Below, piece after piece: positions 8,127 to 15,536 of a stretch of DNA of 64,000 bases; within the stretch, counting starts at the first letter, position 1; the number at the start of each line of letters is the position of its first letter. The position numbers and the translations under genes are program-made. Under the pieces are notes generated by a model. It was not told where the DNA came from, made no database searches, and was given only the letters and a program-made list of their open reading frames with translations. Source of the DNA: Hymenobacter lapidarius (GTDB taxonomy: Bacteria; Bacteroidota; Bacteroidia; Cytophagales; Hymenobacteraceae); assembly GCF_001816145.1 (NCBI RefSeq), contig NZ_MDZB01000092.1:1-64000 (forward strand), written 5' to 3'.

Positions 8127-9058
8127 TAGTACGGGAAAACCGATTCGTAATACTTAACCGTTTCGGCGATACCATCCTGAAAGTCCGTAAACTTGAACCT
8201 AGGGAATACCTCCCGGAACTTGGCATCGTCCATTACCTTCTTCCGGGCACCGTCGGGCTTGCTCGTGTCCCAGGTCAGACGGCCCTGGTAGTCAAACTTG
8301 TCCTGGATTATGCCGACCAGTTCCTTAACGCTCAGGCCGTTGTTCTGGGCAAGGTTGGTGGGCTGGGACAGGCCGGGGCGGTCAGGGTTTTGCAACACGT
8401 CCCAGACAAGCCGGGCGAAGTCGGGCGCATACAGCCACTCGCGGATGGCCACGCCGGTGCCCCACACGGACAGCTCGAGCTGCTGGGTATGCCTGGCCTT
8501 CACGAACTTGGCAATCAGCGCGTTTAGGGCGTGGGCTTTGTTCGGGTCGGTCGAATCATAGGGGCCGTACATATTAGGTGTAAGCAAATGAATGCTTTTC
8601 ACACCGTACTGCATATCGAAACACTCGGCGGTGGCCCACAGTAAGCGACGGCTTGTACCGTAGCTCAGCACCGAGCGGTGTAGGTGACCATCCCACCACT
8701 CACTCTCGCGAAAGATGCCGGCCGTAGCCGGGTAGGCACAGTTGGCAATCGGATTAATGACTAATGCCTGCGGACACTCCTGGGCCACCGCCTCGTACAT
8801 GCCCAGCACCATGCGCGAGTTGTCGGCCACCACGGTGGCGGCCTGCTGACTCACGTAGTTAAGGCTGCCCACGTGGGCAGCGCAGTTGATGATGTGCGTG
8901 GGCTGGTGCTCGCGTAAAAACGCCGCCGTAGCCGCCGGGTCGCGCAGATCGAGGCCCTGCGTGAGCGAAGTACCCACGAAGTCCACCTCATGGCTGCTGA
9001 GCATGTCGGCCACGTTGCGGCCGGCGAAGCCCGAGGCTCCAAACAATACTATTTTCAT
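8126..9058 (-). CDS. NAD-dependent epimerase/reductase, GDP-L-fucose synthase-like
   Basis: A 310-residue extended short-chain dehydrogenase. The Rossmann motif is GASGFAG at residues 7-13, and NCAAHVGSLNY and NPIANCAYP resemble GDP-fucose synthases. The active-site tyrosine lies in SYGTSRRLL, where the usual YxxxK lysine position is arginine. The segment PNMYGPYDSTDPNKAHALNALI is strongly family-like. The start was placed at the ATG of MKIVLFG (9058), eight bases after the DegT fragment. With gmd it could make a 6-deoxyhexose; the activity is uncertain because of the changed residue. Confidence 0.75.
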   Translation of the reverse strand: MKIVLFGASGFAGRNVADMLSSHEVDFVGTSLTQGLDLRDPAATAAFLREHQPTHIINCAAHVGSLNYVSQQAATVVADNSRMVLGMYEAVAQECPQALVINPIANCAYPATAGIFRESEWWDGHLHRSVLSYGTSRRLLWATAECFDMQYGVKSIHLLTPNMYGPYDSTDPNKAHALNALIAKFVKARHTQQLELSVWGTGVAIREWLYAPDFARLVWDVLQNPDRPGLSQPTNLAQNNGLSVKELVGIIQDKFDYQGRLTWDTSKPDGARKKVMDDAKFREVFPRFKFTDFQDGIAETVKYYESVFPY

Positions 9059-9066
9059 AATCGAGC

Positions 9067-9555
9067 TTACCAACCCTGCCGAATAACGTCGATGATGTAA
9101 GCAACTTGCTCACTCGTCAGATCATCGTGCAAGGGGATGTGAATCTGAGTTTCATCAAAGCGGCGCTGCTGGGTTAGTTCCATGCGTTTACCGCCGAAAA
9201 GTGTATTATGGTCGATACCGTCGTGGACCACTGAGGCAGCTATGCCGCTTGTCTTTAGTTTGCGAATAAACGCCAGTCGGTCTTCGACGTGGAAGCCGTA
9301 GAGCCAGTCGGCGCTCTGGCGGTCTTCTTTGCGGTCGAAGGGCGTGAGGCCTGCTATGTTGGCCAGTCCTTCATTGTACTGCTGCACCAGCCCACGGCGG
9401 CGAGCTAGACGGTCGGCAAAACCGGTGATGTTGGCTAGGCCCAAGGCGGCGGCGTAGTCGCTCATATGGTACTTATAGCCCACGTCAGTGAGGTCGTACT
9501 CACGCTCCCCCACCTCGTTCATCGGCGAGTTGGCGCGGTCAATACCGAACCAACG
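9067..9555 (-). pseudogene. DegT/DnrJ/EryC1 aminotransferase, 5'-truncated
   Basis: Only the C-terminal part of a PLP-dependent sugar aminotransferase remains. The conserved text begins at about 9555 with RRWFGIDRANSPMNEVGE, continues with DVGYKYHMSDYAAALGL, and ends with TQIHIPLHDDLTSEQ. The PLP-lysine domain, roughly the first 240 residues, is missing. Upstream the sequence is instead the 3' end of traJ in another reading frame, and the aminotransferase frame meets a stop codon a few codons further up. The ATG at 9522 could start a short peptide but not a functional enzyme. Confidence 0.8.
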
Positions 9556-10523
9556 GCGCTGCCACCACCAGAGCTACCGCCGCCCATAGCGCGGCCGATG
9601 GCTCCGGAAACGCCGTGTCCGCCGCCCGCCGCACCCGCCGCGACGCCGGCACCCGCCGCCGCCGCTGAGGCAGCCATGCCGACCACCGAGCCGACGAAGC
9701 CCTGAGCCGCCGAGGAGCCGATGATAAGGCTCGTCAGGTAGGGCACCATGAGGTAAAGCATGATGAAGGCCACTGATACAATCAGTTGCTTGGTATCCGT
9801 TTCTGCCGACGTGGGGCTTAGGGGGCCGGAGAAAACCCCGCCGAACGTGGTATTCGTGGCCGTGTAGAAGGTGTAGAGCAAGTCCAGCAGCGCAAACGAC
9901 AGGCCCCACAGTTGCACGGCCAGGAAGTTTTGCAGCCACTTCATCGCGAGCTGGCCGAACGCCGGCACCACCGAGAGGCAAATGGAAATCGGCCCGCAGA
10001 CAAACAGGAAGCCCAAGATGAACTGCTGAATGAACTGCATGATTTGGCGAATCAGCAGGACCACCTCCCCGGTAATGAGTTGCAGCAGAATGTTGGTCAG
10101 GCTGAACGAGGTAATGGTTTTTAGCAGGTTGCTTATCTCATCCGTGGCTTGTTCGACGACTGTTTTTTGGGACAGGGTTTCGCCCGCGCTGATGGTAGCG
10201 CCCATCATGGAAGCCGCCGTAGAGCCATCGGGAAGCGCAAAGAGCCGGGTGAAATTGGCCACGCCCGAGCTGAGCGTATCCACCAGCTCCTTGTAGAAAA
10301 AGAGCAGGAAGAATATCCAGACCGCCTTGATAATCGGCCCCCAGTCCATTGCCAGGCTGTTGCCGCTGACAAAGCCCCGCCCGATGGTGTAGAGCAAGGC
10401 TATGAGCATAAACGTGGGCGTGATGAAGCGGCAGGCGCGTAGCACGATTTGCAGCGTCTGGTCGCAGGCAGTCAGAAAACCCGGGTCCGCCCCGTAGGCG
10501 ACCATTAGATAGCAGCTGCTCAT
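9519..10523 (-). CDS. traJ: Conjugation protein TraJ (VirB6/TrbL-like), C-terminus fused to foreign sequence
   Basis: A 334-residue polytopic membrane protein of the Bacteroidota conjugation apparatus. It shows hydrophobic stretches such as FITPTFMLIALLYTIG and a Gly/Ala-rich tail after GFVGSVVGMAAS. Its ATG overlaps the traG stop (ATGA), so the genes are coupled. The last 13 or so residues (VGSVLTAPTRR) are encoded by the DegT fragment read in another frame, so the native C-terminus is lost or replaced. In CTnDOT-type operons traK follows traJ; here nothing of traK or later genes is present. Confidence 0.8.
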   Translation of the reverse strand: MSSCYLMVAYGADPGFLTACDQTLQIVLRACRFITPTFMLIALLYTIGRGFVSGNSLAMDWGPIIKAVWIFFLLFFYKELVDTLSSGVANFTRLFALPDGSTAASMMGATISAGETLSQKTVVEQATDEISNLLKTITSFSLTNILLQLITGEVVLLIRQIMQFIQQFILGFLFVCGPISICLSVVPAFGQLAMKWLQNFLAVQLWGLSFALLDLLYTFYTATNTTFGGVFSGPLSPTSAETDTKQLIVSVAFIMLYLMVPYLTSLIIGSSAAQGFVGSVVGMAASAAAAGAGVAAGAAGGGHGVSGAIGRAMGGGSSGGGSAVGSVLTAPTRR

Positions 10524-13135
10524 TTGGCCAGAACGCCCTTGCGGGCCTGTTTATCTTCGACAAACTGGTCGACCGCGTAATCCAGGCGTTGAACCTTGAC
10601 CTCCTCATAGACCGTGTTGCCCTCCTCGTCCAGCTTCAAGCGGCCGGCTTTGTCCAGCACGGGCTTTCGATTGGTCTGCTGGTAGAACTTCACCAGCTTA
10701 TTGAGGTAGTTGCGCTCGACGGGCTTAGAAGTCAGAATAGCATCCAGTTGAGGAGAAGCTTCTACCCCAAAGATTTTGCCCTTCGCGCCCTGCTTAATGA
10801 AGATTTCGCGCAGGGAATCCGTGGAACGAACCGACTTAATCAGGTCCATTTCGTGCCCCGTCAGGCCGAGCGGAGGTTGCAGTTGAGCCAGTGAATCCGG
10901 GTTAATGTGCCGCAGGATGATTTTAGTAGCCGAGTTGTTGATGATGGCCGGCCCAATCTTGCTGCTGGTAATCTCGGTGATGCCCTGCGTGATGATGGTG
11001 ACCGAGCCGTTCGTTTTCCGAATGGTGCGGTACATGGATTCGATAAATTCCGATAGCACGCCGCTTAGCATCGTCCAGGCTTCATCAAGCGCGATATACT
11101 TGGTCGCATCCGGGAACTTGCGGAACAGGTCCAGGCTCAGCTCGGTAATGAGCATGGCCACCACCGGGTACAAATCCGGGTCGGCCTGCACCTTGGCCAG
11201 GTCGAAGCAGATGAGGCGGTACTCGGAAAGGTCCACGTCGCGCTGCGCGTTGAGGACCTTCTCGTAGCGGCCACCCGTCACGTATTGACCCAGCACCAGG
11301 AAAAACTGGTGCATATCAATGTATTTCAGGTTCTTTTGGTATTGCCGGCGCGCCCCGTCCAGGGGGTCCGGGGTGATGCCGTCGCCGGCCGCCGCCACCA
11401 CTTTTTGCATGTCCTCGTCGTAGCGTTCCACGAAGCGGTAGAAGCTCTCCATACCGGGAAACTCCTCGTCCTTCTGGCCCAGCTTATCATCCTCGTTGAG
11501 ATACACGTAGTATTCAATCAGAAAACGGCTTAGGATGGTACGCTCCGACTTATCCAGGCCCGTGTCCTTGCCCCCCTTCCAGAGGGCCGCCAGCAGCGCC
11601 AGATGGAAGTTGGTTTTTTCGTCGCCGTAAATCCATTTGTTGGCACTGTCACGGGGCACCACGAACGGGTTGAACTCAATCGGGCGGGCCGGGTCGTACT
11701 CGAAATACGTGTTATCAAAATCTTCCCCGTTGAGGGATTGCAGCACGTTGCGGTAGGTGCCGCCCACGTCCATAATGATTTGCCGCGCCCCTTTCTCGAA
11801 GCGTTGCACAATCAGGTTGCCGAACGTGTAGCTTTTGCCCGAGCCGGAGGGACCAATAACAATCGCGTTCTGGTTGTCCAGCGCGGTGTTGAAGAGGTTT
11901 ACCTGGACCAGGTTGCGAAAGCGGTCCGTCAGGAACTCCCCTACCGGGTCGGTTTTGTAGGTCGCGGTCCAGTGGGCGTAGCACGCGCCCCGGTCGGCCG
12001 AGCAGGTCAGCCAGCGGTCCGGTACCTGGTAGCCGTTACCCGGCAGCAGGCCGAAGAATACCGGCAGGGCCAGGTAGCTTTCAACCACGCTTTCCGTGCC
12101 GAACATGTAGCGAAAGGCCGCCGTGGCCTTCTCGATGTTTTCCCGTCGGCTGTTATCGTTCGTGTCCCACAGCATCACCGACAGGTGCAGGCCCACGATT
12201 TGCTTGTTTTCGGCCCGGACTTCCGCGGTAAACTCCTCGACTTCCGCCGCCCGCAGCGCGTTATCCTGCGTGGATAGGAACGAGAGGGAGCCGTTTAGCT
12301 TGCGGTCCGTGTCCAGGCTGCTGAGCTCGGCGCGGGTGTCCTGAATGAGCATGGCTTGCGTCAGGACGTGGGGGCACTGCAAAACGTGGGTGAGCGGGTA
12401 GAGCATGGGCGCGGTCACCCCGTAGCTGTTCTTTACCGCCGTGTGGGCTTCGCTGCCCTGGCCCACCATCGAAAGGATATTCACCTTGTGCTCACCGACG
12501 CTCAGCGAGCCCATGTCATTCCCGATTTCGCGCTCCTGCCGGGTAGGCTGACCGTCGAAATTCAGGTTAAAGTATTGGAGGTAGAGTTGGTGAATTTGAA
12601 GGCTGGTCATGCGCTCAAACGTCACGCCGCCCAGGTTTTTGATGCCTTGCACAAATTCTACGGCACTGGTTTCGGCCACCTCCAGGGTTTGCACGAGCTG
12701 CGCGAAGGGATTCTTAATGATGGATTCCCCGGCCCGCGACACCAGCGCGTTTACCGCGTTGGTCTTGGTGGCTTTCACCGCCACCGGGGCGAAGGAGATA
12801 AACAGGTAGGATTTTTGGAACAGCACCAGCCGCTCGAAAAAGTGCTTGTTCATCTTGCCCTCGAAGTAGGTCTGTTGGGTTTTATCTTCCCGATAAGGCC
12901 GGTCGTAGTAGATGTCGGTTTTCTGAACCACTGTGCCCACCGGCAGCGGGCGCATGACGCCCACGAGCGAGGTTTGGAAGGTGTCGTAATCCTCGACGGT
13001 CCAGCTCTCCATTTCGGCCGGCTCGACCAGGAAGCCAATGGCTACCCGGCCATCCTTGAAAACAACCTTGTTCTCCTCAAAGGAATGTACCGGCATTACC
13101 GCGTCAAACGCGGCCGTTTTTGGTTTTTTTGCCAT
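10520..13135 (-). CDS. traG: Conjugation ATPase TraG (VirB4 family)
   Basis: An 871-residue ATPase that powers the type IV secretion channel and pilus assembly. It has a Walker A motif GPSGSGKSYTFGN near residue 430 and a Walker B region KYIALDEAWTMLSG near residue 680, followed by TIITQGITEI, as in VirB4/TraG proteins of Bacteroides conjugative transposons. The N-terminal domain (VHSFEENKVVFKDGRVAIGF) also fits. The gene overlaps traF by about 30 bases at its start and traJ by four bases at its end, so it is the centre of a tightly coupled operon. It appears intact. Confidence 0.92.
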   Translation of the reverse strand: MAKKPKTAAFDAVMPVHSFEENKVVFKDGRVAIGFLVEPAEMESWTVEDYDTFQTSLVGVMRPLPVGTVVQKTDIYYDRPYREDKTQQTYFEGKMNKHFFERLVLFQKSYLFISFAPVAVKATKTNAVNALVSRAGESIIKNPFAQLVQTLEVAETSAVEFVQGIKNLGGVTFERMTSLQIHQLYLQYFNLNFDGQPTRQEREIGNDMGSLSVGEHKVNILSMVGQGSEAHTAVKNSYGVTAPMLYPLTHVLQCPHVLTQAMLIQDTRAELSSLDTDRKLNGSLSFLSTQDNALRAAEVEEFTAEVRAENKQIVGLHLSVMLWDTNDNSRRENIEKATAAFRYMFGTESVVESYLALPVFFGLLPGNGYQVPDRWLTCSADRGACYAHWTATYKTDPVGEFLTDRFRNLVQVNLFNTALDNQNAIVIGPSGSGKSYTFGNLIVQRFEKGARQIIMDVGGTYRNVLQSLNGEDFDNTYFEYDPARPIEFNPFVVPRDSANKWIYGDEKTNFHLALLAALWKGGKDTGLDKSERTILSRFLIEYYVYLNEDDKLGQKDEEFPGMESFYRFVERYDEDMQKVVAAAGDGITPDPLDGARRQYQKNLKYIDMHQFFLVLGQYVTGGRYEKVLNAQRDVDLSEYRLICFDLAKVQADPDLYPVVAMLITELSLDLFRKFPDATKYIALDEAWTMLSGVLSEFIESMYRTIRKTNGSVTIITQGITEITSSKIGPAIINNSATKIILRHINPDSLAQLQPPLGLTGHEMDLIKSVRSTDSLREIFIKQGAKGKIFGVEASPQLDAILTSKPVERNYLNKLVKFYQQTNRKPVLDKAGRLKLDEEGNTVYEEVKVQRLDYAVDQFVEDKQARKGVLAK

Positions 13136-13430
13136 CAGTAGGAGTTGGTAAAGGCCCCACGGCCAGGCGGCGGGGCTGAATGAAGGTGTAGGAAAGCCAT
13201 CCCATCAGGAAGCCGGGTGCTTGCGTCCTGGTGAGGTAGCGCAAGCCCATGATGAGGCCGATTTCCCCCACTATGACGATGAGATAGACCATGCGCGGAA
13301 TCTTTACCGCCATGCCTAAAAAGCCGAGCAGCAGCACGGAACCGATGAACAAGCCAACCAGAATGCCCAGGTCCTGGAGGTTCATCCCCAGGACCTGAGC
13401 CGGTCGCTCAATGCTTTTATAAGAGCGCAT
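13104..13430 (-). CDS. traF: Conjugation protein TraF (DUF4133, VirB3-like)
   Basis: A 108-residue inner-membrane protein with two hydrophobic helices (LGILVGLFIGSVLLLGFLG and MVYLIVIVGEIGLIMGL) preceded by IERPAQVLGMNLQD. Size, topology and position between traE and traG match the DUF4133 family of conjugative transposons, thought to act like VirB3 with the VirB4 ATPase. It begins nine bases after the traE stop and overlaps traG. Confidence 0.85.
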   Translation of the reverse strand: MRSYKSIERPAQVLGMNLQDLGILVGLFIGSVLLLGFLGMAVKIPRMVYLIVIVGEIGLIMGLRYLTRTQAPGFLMGWLSYTFIQPRRLAVGPLPTPTDGKKTKNGRV

Positions 13431-13439
13431 GAGGGCTGC

Positions 13440-13820
13440 TTAGTGGTCCAGCCCGCCGCCCGTGCTGCCACCTACGGCACTTACCAGGTCGTCCTTGAAA
13501 AGCTGGAAGCCGAACCAGAGAAGAACGCCACCCACCAGCCAGCCGAGCGCACCCAGCGCATCCGGCGCACCTTGCACGAACTTCATGACCACCCGAATCA
13601 GGCCGATAATGAGAATAATAGCGAAAATGACCTGCACAATGCCGATGACCTTTTCCTTTACTTGGGTCAGGGCGGCCTCGGCGCTTTGGGCCTTCGCGGC
13701 ACCCATCGAGAGGGCCAGCACGGTTAGCAGGGCATAAGCGCGCTGCTCCAATTTGGAGGGTTGGTAGGCTTGACCGGCAACCACCAGGTTAGCAGCCAAG
13801 TTGAGGGGATTCTTGAACAT
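13440..13820 (-). CDS. traE: Conjugation protein TraE (DUF4134, pilin-like)
   Basis: A 126-residue protein with a long N-terminal hydrophobic segment ending in MGAAKAQS, which may be a processed leader, followed by two membrane helices (IGIVQVIFAIILIIGLIRVVM and LGWLVGGVLLWFGFQLF). This matches the DUF4134/TraE family, which resembles VirB2/TrbC pilins. It is the first recognisable gene of the traE-F-G-J operon. Confidence 0.85.
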   Translation of the reverse strand: MFKNPLNLAANLVVAGQAYQPSKLEQRAYALLTVLALSMGAAKAQSAEAALTQVKEKVIGIVQVIFAIILIIGLIRVVMKFVQGAPDALGALGWLVGGVLLWFGFQLFKDDLVSAVGGSTGGGLDH

Positions 13821-13888
13821 AAAAAAGGATGAAAGGGGTTTTGGACGGGGTGCTTATCTCCCCAAAAAGCGGGTTTAAACCGAAATAA

Positions 13889-14014
13889 TTAGGATTTGCG
13901 AACCCTGGCGAGCGTGAGCTGACCGACCCGAAAAAAGCCGATAAGCAGCATCTCTCCGAACAGAAATTCAGCCACGACGACCGCCGCCGCTTGTACTTGC
14001 ACGAGTGTTGACAT
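13889..14014 (-). CDS. Small hydrophobic protein in tra operon
   Basis: A 41-residue open frame (start MSTLVQVQAAAVV) with a central hydrophobic stretch FLFGEMLLIGFF and a basic end (LARVRKS). It lies between traE and the membrane-anchored gene in the same orientation. The in-frame position and membrane-like composition make translation plausible, but no homologue is recognised and no ribosome-binding evidence can be read in this group. Confidence 0.4.
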   Translation of the reverse strand: MSTLVQVQAAAVVVAEFLFGEMLLIGFFRVGQLTLARVRKS

Positions 14015-14053
14015 TGGGAAAAGGGGTGAAGGGTGAAATGCAGAAAAACCCTA

Positions 14054-14761
14054 TTAAAGCGGGGCGTTGGTTTCGGTAATCAGCGCAGTGAGGGCCGCTT
14101 TCTGGCCATCGGTGCCGGCCTGAAATGCCGCCCGTTTGCGCTTGCGGAGTTCCGCCGCCGCTTGCCGGTTAGCCGCGTCGTTTTTCGTGCGCGTTGCTTC
14201 GGTCAGGGCATTGTCATAAATGGCTTGCGCCACCTTCTCATCATCCAGTGGCACACTCGCTACCACGGGTTGTGAAGCAGCCACGGCCGCAGGTGCAGAA
14301 GCCGGCACATCGTTGCCCACTAGCGCCAGTACATCAAAAGCGCCGGGGGCGTGACGGGAGGAAGCCAGCAGCGATGCCGATTCTGGCGCTTCTGGTTCAG
14401 CAGCCGGGGCCTGCTCATCGGCCGCAGGGATTGCCGCTTGGGTTTCTTCCCGTTCGGCAGCTTGGGCCGCTTCGACGCGGGCTGCCTCATCGGCAATTGC
14501 TTGTTCTTCCTTGGCGCGGAAATCCTCTTCCGGCATGAGCCGCGAGAGCGGATTATCCGGGGTCAGCGCTGGTGCCGCTGTCGCCGGCTCCCGCACCGGA
14601 ATCACCGGGGCCGGGCCATAGTGAAAAGACCAAACTGATTTGTGGTTGCTCTTCGCTATCAGGTCCACTTTCTTAGCTCTGCTCTTGATGCGCTTCCAGG
14701 CTATCCCGGAGAGCACTCCCACTAGAAAGAGCGCTAGAATAATGAACAGGGCCATTTTCAT
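14054..14761 (-). CDS. Membrane-anchored Ala/Glu-rich protein, unknown function
   Basis: A 235-residue protein with one N-terminal helix (MALFIILALFLVGVLSGIAW) followed by a basic stop-transfer segment (KRIKSRAKK). The rest is low-complexity Ala/Glu/Pro sequence with a charged, probably helical C-terminal part (NRQAAAELRKRKRAAF). The topology suggests a single-pass inner-membrane protein with a cytoplasmic tail. It heads the minus-strand tra operon, so a role in the mating apparatus is possible, but no family is recognised. Confidence 0.65.
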   Translation of the reverse strand: MKMALFIILALFLVGVLSGIAWKRIKSRAKKVDLIAKSNHKSVWSFHYGPAPVIPVREPATAAPALTPDNPLSRLMPEEDFRAKEEQAIADEAARVEAAQAAEREETQAAIPAADEQAPAAEPEAPESASLLASSRHAPGAFDVLALVGNDVPASAPAAVAASQPVVASVPLDDEKVAQAIYDNALTEATRTKNDAANRQAAAELRKRKRAAFQAGTDGQKAALTALITETNAPL

Positions 14762-14806
14762 ATCGGCCAGCTTACGGCATATGTTCTGTTAAAGTTCTAA
14801 AAAATC

Positions 14807-14816
14807 TCTTATAAGA
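14807..14816. promoter_or_regulatory. Palindrome in divergent promoter region
   Basis: TCTTATAAGA is a perfect 10-bp palindrome in the AT-rich 268-bp gap between the divergent genes at 14761 (minus) and 15030 (plus). It could bind a dimeric regulator controlling the tra operon. The HTH-like product of the gene at 15030 is a candidate, which is an inference only. Confidence 0.35.
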
Positions 14817-15029
14817 TTCTTTGAAACTTCTCAAGTATTTCTGCGTTAGTAGCGATTAACCGGCTTAGGGGTTGCTTTCTCGCTTGATTTCTGACCTGGC
14901 TTGGGGTATAATTATGGGTTTTGCGGTTAGGTATTTGCAGCGATTGGCTGCAATTCGTGTCTTTGTGGATTATCCTTCTTTTCCAATCCACTCACGCACA
15001 CGTTCACCCTTACAAAACCCGCTTGCCCC

Positions 15030-15434
15030 ATGGTACCATCTCCTAATATTTCGGCCCCGTTGGGCTTCCCTGACCTAAAGCTTTCCGTTCCTTATGCCGA
15101 TGTTTTACGCTACGCCCAGTTTCGATTATTAATGCAGGCCAGAGGGGAGCTGAAATCGTTTTGCGACCAGCATGAGCTTCCCTACACCAGCATCGTTGGC
15201 CTGAAAAACAACTCCCTTAAACGCGAAGAGCCCCGCCTGCTGCAACGGTTACTCCGCAGCCTTGCCGTCGCCACTGAGCTAATCAGGATTCCGCCCACTA
15301 GCGTGACCCCACGCTTTCTGTTTCCCAACCTGGAGGCGCTGACCACTTTCAAAGCGCAGCTTAAATGCTTTGACAGCGGCACCCCTACCCTACCCGATTC
15401 CGAGCCCGACGCATCGGAATCCCCCGCCCCATAA
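15030..15434 (+). CDS. Hypothetical protein, possible DNA-binding
   Basis: A 134-residue protein. Residues 25-75 (DVLRYAQFRLLMQ through YTSIVGLKNNSLKREEPRLLQRLL) look helical, with an arrangement like an HTH in which YTSIVGLKNN would be the recognition part. The C-terminus is Pro/Ser/Asp-rich and probably disordered. It is transcribed away from the tra operon and precedes the toprim gene by about 100 bp. No family was recognised. Confidence 0.55.
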   Translation: MVPSPNISAPLGFPDLKLSVPYADVLRYAQFRLLMQARGELKSFCDQHELPYTSIVGLKNNSLKREEPRLLQRLLRSLAVATELIRIPPTSVTPRFLFPNLEALTTFKAQLKCFDSGTPTLPDSEPDASESPAP

Positions 15435-15536
15435 CCACGACCGGATAGTTTTCTTGGTAGCAAAGCGGTTCCGCCCACCGCCTCGCTTTCCGCCCGGAGC
15501 TACTGGTCATTTAAGACCACCCGTAAGCCTCCCGCG

